Assembly (NCBI RefSeq): GCF_002863865.1
Contig: NZ_CP022684.1
Location: forward strand, 4,097,990 to 4,161,989
Direction of reading: 5' to 3'
DNA length: 64,000 bases
Source: Ketobacter alkanivorans
GTDB taxonomy: Bacteria; Pseudomonadota; Gammaproteobacteria; Pseudomonadales; Ketobacteraceae
Position numbers and translations under genes: made by a program. This document shows positions 53,885-63,462 of the stretch, in pieces; position 1 is the stretch's first letter; the number at the start of each line of letters is the position of its first letter. The notes beneath the pieces were generated by a model that ran no database searches, was not told the DNA's origin, and saw only the letters and a list, made by a program, of their open reading frames with translations.

Positions 53885-56440
53885 ATGAGCGATAAACCTT
53901 CACGACGCTGGTATGCGGCCGCCGACATTGTCCACAATGCTTATACTGCGTGGGTGGTGTTGTTATTGTCCCTGATTGTGACGCTTGGGGCTTATGTTGT
54001 TTCCGTTCGGATCATCGAACAGCGCCAGTCTGATCGATTCCAATTCAGTGCCTATGAGCTTGAAAAAGCCATCAAAAGCCACCTTAGCGTGTATGAACAA
54101 GTGCTGCGGTCTACCGTGGCCTTTGTATACTCAAGCGACCAGCTGGAACGATCTACCTTTGCTACCTTCGTCCGTAGCCTGGAGCTGAATCAATACTGGC
54201 CAGGTATTCAGGGCATTGGTTACAGCGTGCCCCTGCAGCCCTCAGAACTAGAGGCTCATACCCAAGCCATTCGCGATGAAGGCTTTCCCGAATATGCCAT
54301 AAAGCCTTCCGGTGATCGCACCATTTACTCAGCCATTGTGTATCTGGAGCCATTCGATTGGCGTAACCGGCGTGCTTTTGGTTATGACATGTACAGCAAT
54401 GAAGTCAGACGTATTGCTATGGATCGGGCCCGCGCCACCGGAGAGGCTTCGACCTCCGGCAAAATCACATTAGTTCAGGAAACTGAACAATATGTGCAAA
54501 ACGGTTTTTTGACCTACATGCCGGTGTATCGGGCCAAAGCGACGCCTTATACCGAAGCGCAACGACTGGCGCAGTTCGAAGGCTGGATCTACGCCGCATT
54601 CAGGGCGGGTGACCTGATGAACGGTGTGACCGGTGGCGATGCTTTAATGTTGGAATACGAAATCTACGACGGCGCTAGCGTGGAACCGGCTGCCCTGTTG
54701 TATTCCTCTCACGGCAGGAACGTGGCTCGTACCGGCAGCATTGATCTGGTGGCGGTGCGTCAGATCGAATTGCAAGGCAGGCCATGGACATTGCGGGTAA
54801 CCCCGGCAGACGGTTTTGCTCAGAGCGTAGAGCATATAGATCTGCCCCAGTACGTAGCAGTGGGGGGTGTCATTATTGATCTGTTGCTGTTCTACGTGAT
54901 TCTTTCCCTGCACTTTGTCAGGCAGAAAGCGGAGACGATTGCCGAGCGGCGTACCCAGCAGTTACGGGCGACCCAGGAAGATCTGGAACTGCAGCGGGTG
55001 TTCGCCAATGCGGTGATTGATAGCCTGCCTTTGGTGCTGTTTGTCAGGGAGTATAAAAGCGACACCATCATGCGCATCAACCCCTACACGCGCAATGTGT
55101 TTGGCATCAATTCTGCAGCGGGTGGGGAGCTTTTGAATCGCTTTGTGGCGCGGGTGGAGAATCAGAGCCGACTGGCGGGCGTGGATAGCCAGGCCGACTA
55201 CATGGCACAGCTGGATGTTGAAACCCAGACCGGCACACGCTGGTTTACAGTCAGCCGAACCAGCATTGACAACGGTCGGGGCGACCAGGAATACAGTTTG
55301 TGTGCGGCGATCGACATCACCGACCGGCTTGAGTCCGAAAAGCGCTTTACCACCCTGTTTGATTCTGCCCCCTGCGGATTGATGCTGGTGCGCAGCGATC
55401 AAACCATACAGCTGGCCAACAGGGCATTGTGTGAGCTGTTCGGTTACGGCCTTGAGGAATTGCCCGGCAACGAAATCGGTATCCTGGTGCCCCAGGATCT
55501 GCGTGCCAGTCACGGGCGGCAGGTGGCGGCTTATGGTCTTAACCCTTATCAACGCAAGATGAGCTCACGTTCCAGTTTGAAAGGGGTTACCAAAGATGGT
55601 CGCGAATTAATACTGGATATCGCCCTGCAGCCACTGAATTATGACAATCAGGGCTATGTGTTGGTGTCAGTGGCGGATATAACCAAACAGCACAACCTGG
55701 TTCAGCAATTGGAGCGCGCCAACCGTTACAAATCAGAGTTCCTTGCCAGCATGTCTCACGAGCTGCGCACCCCCTTGAATTCCATTATTGGGTTCACTGA
55801 GCGGGTCTTGAAAGGCGCAGGCGTCGGTTTAGGGGAGCGCGAGCGCGACGGGCTCGATACCGTGCAGCGCAATGCCCATCATCTGTTGGCGCTGATAAAC
55901 GACATACTGGATCTGTCCAAAGTTGAGGCAGGCCGTATGGAGGTGGATTGGGAGCACTTCGATCTATGTAAGCTATTGGATGTTCAGCTGCAGGTTTTGA
56001 CCCCTTCCGCCAAAGCGAAAGGGTTGCATATGAGGGTGAGCCTGCCCGAAGAGCCCATCATGATCACCACAGATCGCTCCAAGCTGCTGCAGATTCTTAA
56101 TAATATGGTCTCCAATGCGGTTAAGTATACGCAGGAGGGTAAGATTGAGGTCACGCTTGAGCTCAACCAGATGGGCGATGGTATTGTCTTGCGGGTGACC
56201 GATACCGGCCTTGGGATTCCTGAGGTGGAACTGCGCAACCTGTTCAAGGAGTTTGTGCGGGTCAAGGAGGCACGACAGCAAAGCATCCAGGGTACCGGGT
56301 TGGGCCTGGCAATTTGTGCCCGTTTGGCAGCGTTACTGGGTGGCAAGATCAGTGCTGACAGTCGTCATGGCTACGGCAGCACCTTTACCTTGCGTTTGCC
56401 GTTAGAGCGATTCGACCCAGAGAGTAAGCAAAATCCCTGA
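53885..56440 (+). CDS. Sensor histidine kinase: CHASE, two PAS, HisKA, HATPase
   Basis: 851 residues. Membrane helix (about 20-42), periplasmic CHASE domain (about 55-300, with GIQGIGYSVPLQPSELEA), a second helix (about 325-348), two PAS domains (about 370-490 and 490-610), H-box SHELRTPLNSIIGF with the phosphorylated His (about 625), N-box LNNMVSNAVKYT, G1 DTGLGIP and G2 GTGLGLAI. No receiver domain. Orphan: no response regulator is adjacent; the REC-GGDEF gene at 12.3-13.3 kb is far away. Start ATG lies directly after AAGG, so the ribosome site is tight. Confidence 0.93.
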   Translation: MSDKPSRRWYAAADIVHNAYTAWVVLLLSLIVTLGAYVVSVRIIEQRQSDRFQFSAYELEKAIKSHLSVYEQVLRSTVAFVYSSDQLERSTFATFVRSLELNQYWPGIQGIGYSVPLQPSELEAHTQAIRDEGFPEYAIKPSGDRTIYSAIVYLEPFDWRNRRAFGYDMYSNEVRRIAMDRARATGEASTSGKITLVQETEQYVQNGFLTYMPVYRAKATPYTEAQRLAQFEGWIYAAFRAGDLMNGVTGGDALMLEYEIYDGASVEPAALLYSSHGRNVARTGSIDLVAVRQIELQGRPWTLRVTPADGFAQSVEHIDLPQYVAVGGVIIDLLLFYVILSLHFVRQKAETIAERRTQQLRATQEDLELQRVFANAVIDSLPLVLFVREYKSDTIMRINPYTRNVFGINSAAGGELLNRFVARVENQSRLAGVDSQADYMAQLDVETQTGTRWFTVSRTSIDNGRGDQEYSLCAAIDITDRLESEKRFTTLFDSAPCGLMLVRSDQTIQLANRALCELFGYGLEELPGNEIGILVPQDLRASHGRQVAAYGLNPYQRKMSSRSSLKGVTKDGRELILDIALQPLNYDNQGYVLVSVADITKQHNLVQQLERANRYKSEFLASMSHELRTPLNSIIGFTERVLKGAGVGLGERERDGLDTVQRNAHHLLALINDILDLSKVEAGRMEVDWEHFDLCKLLDVQLQVLTPSAKAKGLHMRVSLPEEPIMITTDRSKLLQILNNMVSNAVKYTQEGKIEVTLELNQMGDGIVLRVTDTGLGIPEVELRNLFKEFVRVKEARQQSIQGTGLGLAICARLAALLGGKISADSRHGYGSTFTLRLPLERFDPESKQNP

Positions 56441-56528
56441 CACAGCTCGTGGACAGATCTGTGCAACTTGCGTAAGGTGATTTCCACGTGCCAAAACCAT
56501 CATCTACACAAGTTGCTTCGGGGGAAGT

Positions 56529-56924
56529 ATGGAAGAGAACAACACCCATTCCAAAGTTATTGGTTATATTCTGTGGATCTTCGGGTTTACCGGTTCCCAT
56601 CGCTTTTACTACGGTAAACCCATCACCGCTACCATCTGGTTTTTCACCTTTGGCCTGTTTTTGATTGGCTGGATCATCGATCTGTTTCTGATACCTTCCA
56701 TGGATCGCGCAGCGGATCGGAAGTATTCGCCCGGCAAAGTGGATTATACCGTTTGCTGGATTCTGCTGACGTTTTTGGGCCTGTTTGGTATTCACCGCTT
56801 TTACATGGGCAAGTGGCTTACCGGTTTACTGTATTTGGTCACTGGCGGTTTCTTCCTGATCGGTTATCTGTACGATTATTGGACGCTTAATGGCCAGATC
56901 GATGAGGTGAACCGCCTGCCCTAA
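56529..56924 (+). CDS. TM2 domain protein (two copies)
   Basis: 131 residues with two TM2 modules: GYILWIFGFTGSHRFYYGKP...FLIGWIIDLF and CWILLTFLGLFGIHRFYMGKW...FLIGYLYDYW. The GxHRFYxG and D(W/L/Y) motifs are present in both. TM2 proteins are small membrane proteins of unsettled function. The gene converges with the SDR gene 8 bp away. Confidence 0.9.
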   Translation: MEENNTHSKVIGYILWIFGFTGSHRFYYGKPITATIWFFTFGLFLIGWIIDLFLIPSMDRAADRKYSPGKVDYTVCWILLTFLGLFGIHRFYMGKWLTGLLYLVTGGFFLIGYLYDYWTLNGQIDEVNRLP

Positions 56925-56931
56925 GGCCGCT

Positions 56932-57891
56932 TCAGGCAGCGGCTTTGGATGAGTCAAAGGAGTAGCTCACACCAGTGAGCTGCTCTGATATTTCCCATAG
57001 CTTGCGTGCAATCTCTGGATTCCGAGAGCGACCTGTAGAGCTGGCGGGGGCCGGGTAGCCAAAAGCTTCATAGAATCCATCCGGCCCAATGTAATCGCCA
57101 CCGTGCACGCCGCTTTCCGTGGCTGCATACAGGCTGGGCAGGGCCCCTTTTTCAGCGCTTTGAGTAATCAGGGGTGACACCGCTTTAGCCACATTCGCCA
57201 GCAGGGTAGATCCGCTTTGCTGGTAGCCCGGCACCGCCAGGTTGGTGCTGGCTGCTCCAGGGTGAACCGCTACCGAAATCGTTTGTGCCCCTGCTGCGTT
57301 CAGGCGTCTGTCCAACTCTCGGGCAAACACCAGGTTGGCCAGTTTGCTCTGACCATAGGCTTTGTGTTTGCCATAAGGGCGACGCTCAAAGAACAGATCA
57401 TCAAAGTTCAGGTTGCCAGCCCGATGGGCAATGCTGCTTACCGTCACCACCCGTGACCCGGCCTGCTTCAGAAGAGCCGGCAGTAAAAGCCCCGTAAGGG
57501 CAAAGTGGCCGAAATGATTAGTGCCGATCTGGGATTCAAAGCCATCCACCGTTTGGCCTTTGGGCAGCCACATAACACCGGCATTATTAAGTAGCACGTC
57601 CAGTTTGTTGTATTGCTCAAAAAACATCTCACACATGTCCCGCACCGACTGCAGGCTGCTTAAGTCCACCGGCAGAAAGTGCAGAGATGCCTTTGGCGTT
57701 TGCTGGCGTATAGTGGCCATGGTCTGAATGGCCTTGCTCTCGTTGCGGCAGGCAAGAATGACATCTGCGCCCTTGGCCGCCATTACTTTAGCGGCTTCCA
57801 GCCCAATGCCACTGTTGGCCCCGGTGATGAGGATGCGTTTTCCCCGCTGGGATGGAATGTTGTCTTGGGTCCACTTGTTCTTACTGGCCAT
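56932..57891 (-). CDS. Short-chain dehydrogenase, retinol-dehydrogenase-like
   Basis: 319 residues. TGANSGIGLEAAKVMAAKG (cofactor loop), LLNNAGVM, and the catalytic SSIAHRAG with YGQSKLANLVFARELDRRL. The HPGAASTNL segment and length fit the subfamily of RDH11-14-like and 'oxidoreductase' SDRs in marine proteobacteria. Substrate unknown, possibly long-chain aldehydes or ketones. Confidence 0.88.
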   Translation of the reverse strand: MASKNKWTQDNIPSQRGKRILITGANSGIGLEAAKVMAAKGADVILACRNESKAIQTMATIRQQTPKASLHFLPVDLSSLQSVRDMCEMFFEQYNKLDVLLNNAGVMWLPKGQTVDGFESQIGTNHFGHFALTGLLLPALLKQAGSRVVTVSSIAHRAGNLNFDDLFFERRPYGKHKAYGQSKLANLVFARELDRRLNAAGAQTISVAVHPGAASTNLAVPGYQQSGSTLLANVAKAVSPLITQSAEKGALPSLYAATESGVHGGDYIGPDGFYEAFGYPAPASSTGRSRNPEIARKLWEISEQLTGVSYSFDSSKAAA

Positions 57892-58023
57892 GGCTTGCTC
57901 ACTTTACGCTTGGGATGGTCGATGCTATCAAGAGATGAAACCTGCTTTCAACGACTCTCACCATACCCCTAGTCAAATTCGTCTACACTTTATACATACA
58001 AATTGCATGAAGATCGTATAGTT

Positions 58024-58299
58024 ATGTCAAATCAGCGTCGCCACTTGCGCACTGCTTTGCGCTGCAAATTTAAAATCTGGCATGATTCCATTGGTGAAAA
58101 GGTCGTTCAGACCCGAGATGTCTCCGATGGCGGTGTGTTTCTCATCATGGATCCAGTGGCAGAAGACATCCCCCCAATGGGAACAATACTGAAAGGTCAG
58201 GTGCAGGGTATGATGGACGATGCCCCCATTGTGACCCTTGAAGTGGTTCGTATGGCTCCTGAGGGCATTGGTTTACGGTTTGTTTCTGACACAAATTAA
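58024..58299 (+). CDS. PilZ domain protein
   Basis: 91 residues from the ATG at 58024 (MSNQRRHLRTAL). c-di-GMP binding residues RRHLR and DVSDGGVFLI (RxxxR and DxSxxG) are complete, so it should bind c-di-GMP. A single-domain PilZ protein, with nothing else attached. It could relay signals from the GGDEF/EAL proteins of the genome, although none is adjacent. Confidence 0.9.
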   Translation: MSNQRRHLRTALRCKFKIWHDSIGEKVVQTRDVSDGGVFLIMDPVAEDIPPMGTILKGQVQGMMDDAPIVTLEVVRMAPEGIGLRFVSDTN

Positions 58300-58343
58300 T
58301 TCTTGTCATCTCCTTTGACTCACGATAGGTTAAGACCTCCGTT

Positions 58344-58359
58344 GCCCCGGTGGGGCTTT
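58344..58359 (+). terminator. Short hairpin after pilZ gene
   Basis: GCCCC (58344-58348) pairs with GGGGC (58352-58356) over GGT, followed by TTT. The T run is short, so weak. Confidence 0.35.
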
Positions 58360-58370
58360 ACAGTGCCTTC

Positions 58371-58384
58371 TTATAGGCCTATAA
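58371..58384. promoter_or_regulatory. 14-bp perfect palindrome upstream of pntAA
   Basis: TTATAGGCCTATAA, 44 bp before the pntAA start. It may be a regulator site or may hold a -10 element; no matching -35 was clear. Confidence 0.3.
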
Positions 58385-58427
58385 AACAAAAAAACTTATA
58401 AAAATCAATCGGTTTGGAGTTTATGGA

Positions 58428-59570
58428 ATGTTAGTGGGTATTCCGAAAGAGATATACCCTGGGGAGAATCGTGTCGCGGTAATTCCCTCAGGTATACAAA
58501 ATTTAACAAGCGCAGGCTTTGATGTTGTTGTTCAAAGTGGCGCCGGTGAAGCCTCTCATTATGATGACGATGAGTTTCGTAATGTTGGTGCCAGCATCGC
58601 TCCCGATGCCCAGTCATTGTACGCCCAGGCTGATCTGATTCTCAAAGTTCGCCATTTGGTGGATGATGAGCCCAATATGATCAAAGAAGGCTCCACGCTG
58701 ATCTGCATGCTGGATGGCTGGTTCAATCTGGAGCTGGTTCAGCAGTTGGCAGCCAAGAACGTGCGCAGCTTTGCCTTGGAGTTCATCCCCCGCATCACTC
58801 GCGCCCAAAGTATGGATGTGCTCAGCTCCATGGCAGCCATTTCCGGATACCGTGCCGTATTGGCCGGGGCGATGGTATTGCCGCAGTACTTCCCCATGCT
58901 GATGACCGCTGCAGGTACCATTCACCCTGCTAAAGTGTTCATCATCGGTGCCGGTGTGGCTGGTTTGATGGCCATTTCTACCGCGCGCCGCCTGGGTGCT
59001 GTGGTGGAAGCCTACGATACCCGCGTGGAAGTAAAAGAGCAGGTTGAGAGTCTGGGCGCCAAGTTCGTTGAATTTGATCTGCCCCAGGAAGAGGGCACCA
59101 GTGCTGGCGGTTACGCTAAGCAGCAGTCAGAAGAGTTCTATCGTGCCCAGCGTGAGCAAATGCTGGCCAAGGTGGCTCAGTCTGATCTGGTGATCACCAC
59201 CGCTGCCATTCCCGGTCGGCCCTCGCCGCGCCTGGTAACGGCCGACATGCTGAAGTGCATGAAGAAAGGTTCCGTGGTGGTGGATCTGGCCGCAGAACGT
59301 GGTGGTAACGTCGAAGGTACGGTGAAAAACCAGAAAGTGTATGTCGATGGTGTCACCATCATTGGCTACATCGATCATCCCTCCCGTGTACCTGTTCACG
59401 CGTCTCAGCTGTTCACCAAAAACATCTCAACCTTCTTGCTGAACATGGCAAAAGAAGGTGAGCTGAATCTGAATATGGAAGACGAAATCGTTGCAGCCAC
59501 GCTGATTACCGAAGACGGTGAAATCAAACATGCTGGCTTGAAAGAAGCCATTGAGAAGGGGGCAAGTTAA
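58428..59570 (+). CDS. pntAA: NAD(P) transhydrogenase, alpha subunit part 1
   Basis: 380-residue soluble NAD(H)-binding domain I of the proton-pumping transhydrogenase. N-terminal MLVGIPKEIYPGENRVAVIP and the loop FIIGAGVAGLMAISTARRLGA are canonical. The alanine-dehydrogenase fold ends with IITEDGEIKHAGL. In E. coli this and the next gene are fused as PntA; here they are split, as in Rhodospirillum and many other species. The stop overlaps the next ATG by one base. Confidence 0.96.
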   Translation: MLVGIPKEIYPGENRVAVIPSGIQNLTSAGFDVVVQSGAGEASHYDDDEFRNVGASIAPDAQSLYAQADLILKVRHLVDDEPNMIKEGSTLICMLDGWFNLELVQQLAAKNVRSFALEFIPRITRAQSMDVLSSMAAISGYRAVLAGAMVLPQYFPMLMTAAGTIHPAKVFIIGAGVAGLMAISTARRLGAVVEAYDTRVEVKEQVESLGAKFVEFDLPQEEGTSAGGYAKQQSEEFYRAQREQMLAKVAQSDLVITTAAIPGRPSPRLVTADMLKCMKKGSVVVDLAAERGGNVEGTVKNQKVYVDGVTIIGYIDHPSRVPVHASQLFTKNISTFLLNMAKEGELNLNMEDEIVAATLITEDGEIKHAGLKEAIEKGAS

Positions 59571-59854
59571 TGGAAATGTTAATGTTGACCTTCACGATTT
59601 TCGTGTTGGCAATTTTCGTGGGTGTGGAAGTTATTAACAAAGTTCCACCAACCCTGCATACCCCGTTGATGAGCGGAACCAACGCCATCTCCGGTATTGT
59701 CGTGGTGGGGGCCATCATCAGCTCTGGTGGTGGTGAACAAACCTCCGGCCTTTCCACTTTTCTTGGTGTACTGGCGATCGTACTGGCCTGCATAAATATT
59801 TTTGGCGGGTTTATGGTTACTGATCGCATGTTGCACATGTTCAAGAAGAAATAA
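59570..59854 (+). CDS. pntAB: NAD(P) transhydrogenase, alpha subunit part 2 (membrane)
   Basis: 94 residues, the short membrane domain. Three hydrophobic helices with EVINKVPPTLHTPLMSGTNAISGIVVVGAI, the universal signature of this subunit, and the ending GGFMVTDRMLHMFKKK. Confidence 0.97.
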   Translation: MEMLMLTFTIFVLAIFVGVEVINKVPPTLHTPLMSGTNAISGIVVVGAIISSGGGEQTSGLSTFLGVLAIVLACINIFGGFMVTDRMLHMFKKK

Positions 59855-59872
59855 CGAAAAGAAGGAAGGCAC

Positions 59873-61303
59873 ATGCAAGTTTTTATCTATTTAGCTTATT
59901 TGATCGCGGCCGTATTCTTTATTTACGGCATCAAGGGGATGACCACTCCTAAAACAGCGGTGCGTGGTAACCAGCTGTCGGCAGTGGGTATGCTGATCGC
60001 GGTGGTTGCCGCATTGCTTGATCACAACGTAGTGCATTACTACTACATCATTATGGGTGTGTTGATCGGTGCCAGTATCGGTATTTTCCTGGCCAAAAAG
60101 GTACAGATGACCTCCATGCCAGAAATGGTGGCGGCCCTGAACGGCTTTGGTGGTGGTGCATCGTTGATGGTTGCCGTTGCCAACTACCTGGAAATGCAAA
60201 CCGCATACGGCAGTGGTAATGCCGAACTGATTGCCACGATGCCTGCGTTGGATATGAAATGGTCCATAGCGGTTATTATCAGTATCCTGATCGGCGCCGT
60301 TACCCTGATGGGTAGTTTTGTTGCTGTGGGCAAACTGATGGGCAAGCTGGGCGATCCATCTTCCATTGGCATGTTCAAAATGATCGTTAAGGTGAGCTTG
60401 GCTTTGCTGGTGGCCGGTTCCATCTATTTCGTCAGCACCAATCCGCTGGAACAGTCTGATCTGCTTATTGTGATGATCGTGATCTGCTTGCTATTGGGTG
60501 TGGCTCTGGTTATCCCCATTGGCGGCGCTGATATGCCCGTAGTGATCGCGTTGTTGAACTCCTATTCGGGTCTGGCGGGTTCTGCCACGGGTTTCGTACT
60601 GGGCAACAATGGCTTGATCATCACCGGTTCTTTGGTGGGTGCATCGGGTTTGATCCTGACTACCATCATGTGTAAAGCCATGAACCGCTCTCTCACCAAC
60701 GTATTGTTCGGTGGCTCCATGGCGGCCCAGGCCGGTATCTCTAAAGACGAGAACGATGCTTTCTATGAAGGCAAAGTGAAAGTCACCAGTGCGGATGAAG
60801 TGGCCATGCTGCTGGATTCTGCCAAGAAAGTGGTGTTCGTACCCGGCTATGGTTTGGCGGTGGCTCAGGCCCAGCATGCAACCCGTGAGCTGGCGAATAT
60901 TCTGCAGGGGCGTGGTTCTGAAGTGAAGTACGCGATTCACCCGGTTGCAGGTCGTATGCCTGGCCATATGAACGTATTGCTGGCTGAAGCAGAAGTGCCA
61001 TATGAGCAGTTGATTGAAATGGATACCATCAACCCCGAGTTTGCACAGACTGATGTTGCCATCGTATTGGGTGCCAACGACGTTACCAACCCGGCGGCGT
61101 CTTCGGATCCAAATTCACCAATCTTTGGCATGCCGATTCTGGAAGTACAGAACGCTAAAACCGTTATCGTGGTTAAGCGTGGCTTGTCTCCCGGTTTTGC
61201 CGGGATACCCAATGCGTTGTTCATTAATGATAACAGCCTGATGGTGCACGGCGATGCCAAGTTGGTATTGCAGGAAATCACCAGTGCGATGAAAGACCTG
61301 TAA
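59873..61303 (+). CDS. pntB: NAD(P) transhydrogenase, beta subunit
   Basis: 476 residues: membrane domain with eight or nine helices (ending about 290), then the soluble NADP(H)-binding domain III starting near VVFVPGYGLAVAQAQH, with HPVAGRMPGHMNVLLAEA and the NADP site ANDVTNPAA. Together with pntAA-pntAB it uses the proton gradient to make NADPH from NADH, which would supply reduced cofactor for the fatty acid and alcohol synthesis suggested elsewhere in the window. Confidence 0.97.
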   Translation: MQVFIYLAYLIAAVFFIYGIKGMTTPKTAVRGNQLSAVGMLIAVVAALLDHNVVHYYYIIMGVLIGASIGIFLAKKVQMTSMPEMVAALNGFGGGASLMVAVANYLEMQTAYGSGNAELIATMPALDMKWSIAVIISILIGAVTLMGSFVAVGKLMGKLGDPSSIGMFKMIVKVSLALLVAGSIYFVSTNPLEQSDLLIVMIVICLLLGVALVIPIGGADMPVVIALLNSYSGLAGSATGFVLGNNGLIITGSLVGASGLILTTIMCKAMNRSLTNVLFGGSMAAQAGISKDENDAFYEGKVKVTSADEVAMLLDSAKKVVFVPGYGLAVAQAQHATRELANILQGRGSEVKYAIHPVAGRMPGHMNVLLAEAEVPYEQLIEMDTINPEFAQTDVAIVLGANDVTNPAASSDPNSPIFGMPILEVQNAKTVIVVKRGLSPGFAGIPNALFINDNSLMVHGDAKLVLQEITSAMKDL

Positions 61304-61320
61304 TACCGGGTCATATCAAC

Positions 61321-61350
61321 AAAAAAGCACGCTTTCGGGCGTGCTTTTTT
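61321..61350 (+). terminator. Terminator after pntB
   Basis: AAAAAAGCACGC (61321-61332) pairs with GCGTGCTTTTTT (61339-61350) around TTTCGG. Perfect 12-bp arms; bidirectional in form. Confidence 0.95.
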
Positions 61351-61377
61351 GTGTCTGTTGTTTTGCAGGGTTCAGAT

Positions 61378-62163
61378 TTAACCAAACACCACCATGTTTT
61401 GACGGCTCAAGGCTATTGGCTCGCCGCCGGGGCCCCACAGCATAACCGATTGATGGGTATAGCCCTCGCCTGCGGCCATGAGTTCTGCATCCACTCGCCA
61501 ATTCTCCAACGCCAAGCCTTGGTAATCCTCGTTCAGAAATTCCAGCATCCAGGTCATGGAGCTACCGGGGGCGGGGTTGGTGAGGTGGCAAATGGCGATG
61601 GGGGGAATGAAATCAGCCAGCGCGATTACATGGTATTCGTTGCAATCCGTCTCCCCAGGCATGGAGATCTGGACAATATGATGGGTTTCAGTGTCTCCTG
61701 TGAATGGCAGTGTGCCTTGTAGCCAAACGGGTTTGAAGTGGCGGGTAAAGCTGGGGACACCGCCAGCAGTGGGGAATTCAATCCGCTGGCTGCCGTTGCC
61801 AAGGCCGGTTTGAACCGGTTTGAGGTTTATCTGAGATTCCCGTGCCGCGCCGAAAACGCCCACCACCAGTGCGATGACATTGTTGTCGTCATCCAGTAGC
61901 CGGGATTCCACATGGGTTACGCTTTTGCCCGCCCGTACAATGTTGGCGTGGGCTGTTACTTGCAGGCTTTTGGCAGGCTGAACAAAGGTGGTTTGCAGAG
62001 AGCGCAAGGGTGTGTCTGGCAGTAGGCTGCGCATTGCGTGCAGGCACAGAATGGTTTGCAGGCCGCCAAACATGGCTCGGCCTTGCAACCAGTCCCCTGG
62101 ATCGCTCAGGGTACTCTTGCCGGGCTTAGAGTCGATGCTGTTGAGAAGCTCACGGAATTGCAT
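61378..62163 (-). CDS. Acyl-CoA thioesterase, double-hotdog (TesB-like)
   Basis: 261 residues from the ATG at 62163 (MQFRELLNS); upstream in-frame starts at 62199 and 62226 are possible. The N-terminal half has DWLQGRAMFGGLQTILCLHAM and the core SLQTTFVQPAKSLQVTAHANIVRAGKSVTHVESRLL; the C-terminal half has the second hotdog (MTWMLEFLNEDYQGLALENWRVDAELMAAGEGYTHQSVMLW). Such proteins hydrolyse acyl-CoA. Substrate length unknown. Confidence 0.82.
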   Translation of the reverse strand: MQFRELLNSIDSKPGKSTLSDPGDWLQGRAMFGGLQTILCLHAMRSLLPDTPLRSLQTTFVQPAKSLQVTAHANIVRAGKSVTHVESRLLDDDNNVIALVVGVFGAARESQINLKPVQTGLGNGSQRIEFPTAGGVPSFTRHFKPVWLQGTLPFTGDTETHHIVQISMPGETDCNEYHVIALADFIPPIAICHLTNPAPGSSMTWMLEFLNEDYQGLALENWRVDAELMAAGEGYTHQSVMLWGPGGEPIALSRQNMVVFG

Positions 62164-62378
62164 GTAGGTCACCGTTGATTGGCCAGAAAGTTGGATCATC
62201 TTAGGCCAGGGCAGGAAAGATGCCAATATAAAATGGCGCTATCGGTGTCTATGGTGCCAATAATGACGAAATTAGTCCGTTTTCACCTGCGCTGAGCTGG
62301 CATATTTGCTATCTAAGGTGCCCTTACTGACACGCAGGGAGTTGCAGTGTGTTAAGTGTGGATCTGGCAGAGGAAGGC

Positions 62379-63425
62379 CTAGTTCGAGCGTTCCATCATC
62401 AAGCCGCGTAGCGCGCCAGCCATGTCTTCTACGGAATGCAACGCAGACGCTGAACACAGAATATTGGCAAAGCCGTGCACCATGCCTGGGTATTCAATCC
62501 ATTTTACTTTCACACCGGCCTGTTCCAGCTTTTTCGCGTAGTCCCGGCCTTCATCTCTCAGCGGGTCGAACCCGGCAGTGACCACAATGGCTGGCGGCAG
62601 CTTGTGAATGTCATCGGCGTACAATGGTGAAATGTCAGGATGGCTGTGATCCTGTTGTGCCGGGATGTAGCAGTTCTGATAGATGCGAATACTTTCACCG
62701 GTCAGCAGAAATCCATCGGCGAATAGCGTGCGGGAACCGCCTTGTCGAGGGCTATCGGCAGAGGGGTATATCAACAGTTGGGCCTGTGGCTGCTGAATGT
62801 CTGTGTGGGACAGTTGGCGTGCTAATACTGTGGCCAGTTTGCCTCCGGCGCTGTCACCACCAACGGCAATGAACGGAGCGTTCAAACCGAATTCCGGCAG
62901 CCGGGAAACCACATCTTCGTACGCTCTCATAGCGTCTTCTACGGCAGTGGGCCAGGGGTTTTCCGGTGCTTTTTGGTATTCAACCGAAAGCACCTTGGCC
63001 CCTGTAACCCTGGCCAGGTGTCGGCACAGGTTATCGTGGGTATCCAGGTTGCCATGCACCCAGCCACCTCCATGCAGAAAAAACAGCATCGCATCAATGT
63101 GTTGATCCGGGGAGTAGAGTCTGGCGGGCATTTTAGGTTGCCCTTGCCCAACCAGAATATCCTGGGTTTTCATCTTGACGATTTTACTCGCCACCACGCG
63201 GGTGCTGGCGTTGAAGGCGTTGCGACTCGCCTGCAGTTGTTTAGGGTCAAGGGAGGGGCGTATCGGTGGCTCCAGGTTGGAGAGCTTTACCAGCAGCTGC
63301 ATGTCCAGATCCAGCTCCAGGCCATCGATTCGAATCGGTTTACCCGCGATGCGACGTTTGGCAAAACGCGGCAAACGCAGCAGCGATTGCAATGTATGTG
63401 CTTTCAGGTTCTCAATCAGTTTCAT
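62379..63425 (-). CDS. Alpha/beta hydrolase, hormone-sensitive lipase (HSL) family esterase
   Basis: 348 residues from the ATG at 63425 (AGGA 8 bp upstream). HGGGW (oxyanion hole), the nucleophile in GDSAGG, Asp in TAGFDPLRDEG and His in GMVHGFANI make the full triad of the HSL family (bacterial family IV). The N-terminal cap segment is about 85 residues. Probably an esterase or short-acyl lipase without signal peptide, so cytoplasmic. The upstream YaeQ gene ends 38 bp before it on the same strand. Confidence 0.92.
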   Translation of the reverse strand: MKLIENLKAHTLQSLLRLPRFAKRRIAGKPIRIDGLELDLDMQLLVKLSNLEPPIRPSLDPKQLQASRNAFNASTRVVASKIVKMKTQDILVGQGQPKMPARLYSPDQHIDAMLFFLHGGGWVHGNLDTHDNLCRHLARVTGAKVLSVEYQKAPENPWPTAVEDAMRAYEDVVSRLPEFGLNAPFIAVGGDSAGGKLATVLARQLSHTDIQQPQAQLLIYPSADSPRQGGSRTLFADGFLLTGESIRIYQNCYIPAQQDHSHPDISPLYADDIHKLPPAIVVTAGFDPLRDEGRDYAKKLEQAGVKVKWIEYPGMVHGFANILCSASALHSVEDMAGALRGLMMERSN

Positions 63426-63462
63426 CTCAAAAATCCTTGCGGTTTCTCGTTGTGAGCCGAGG

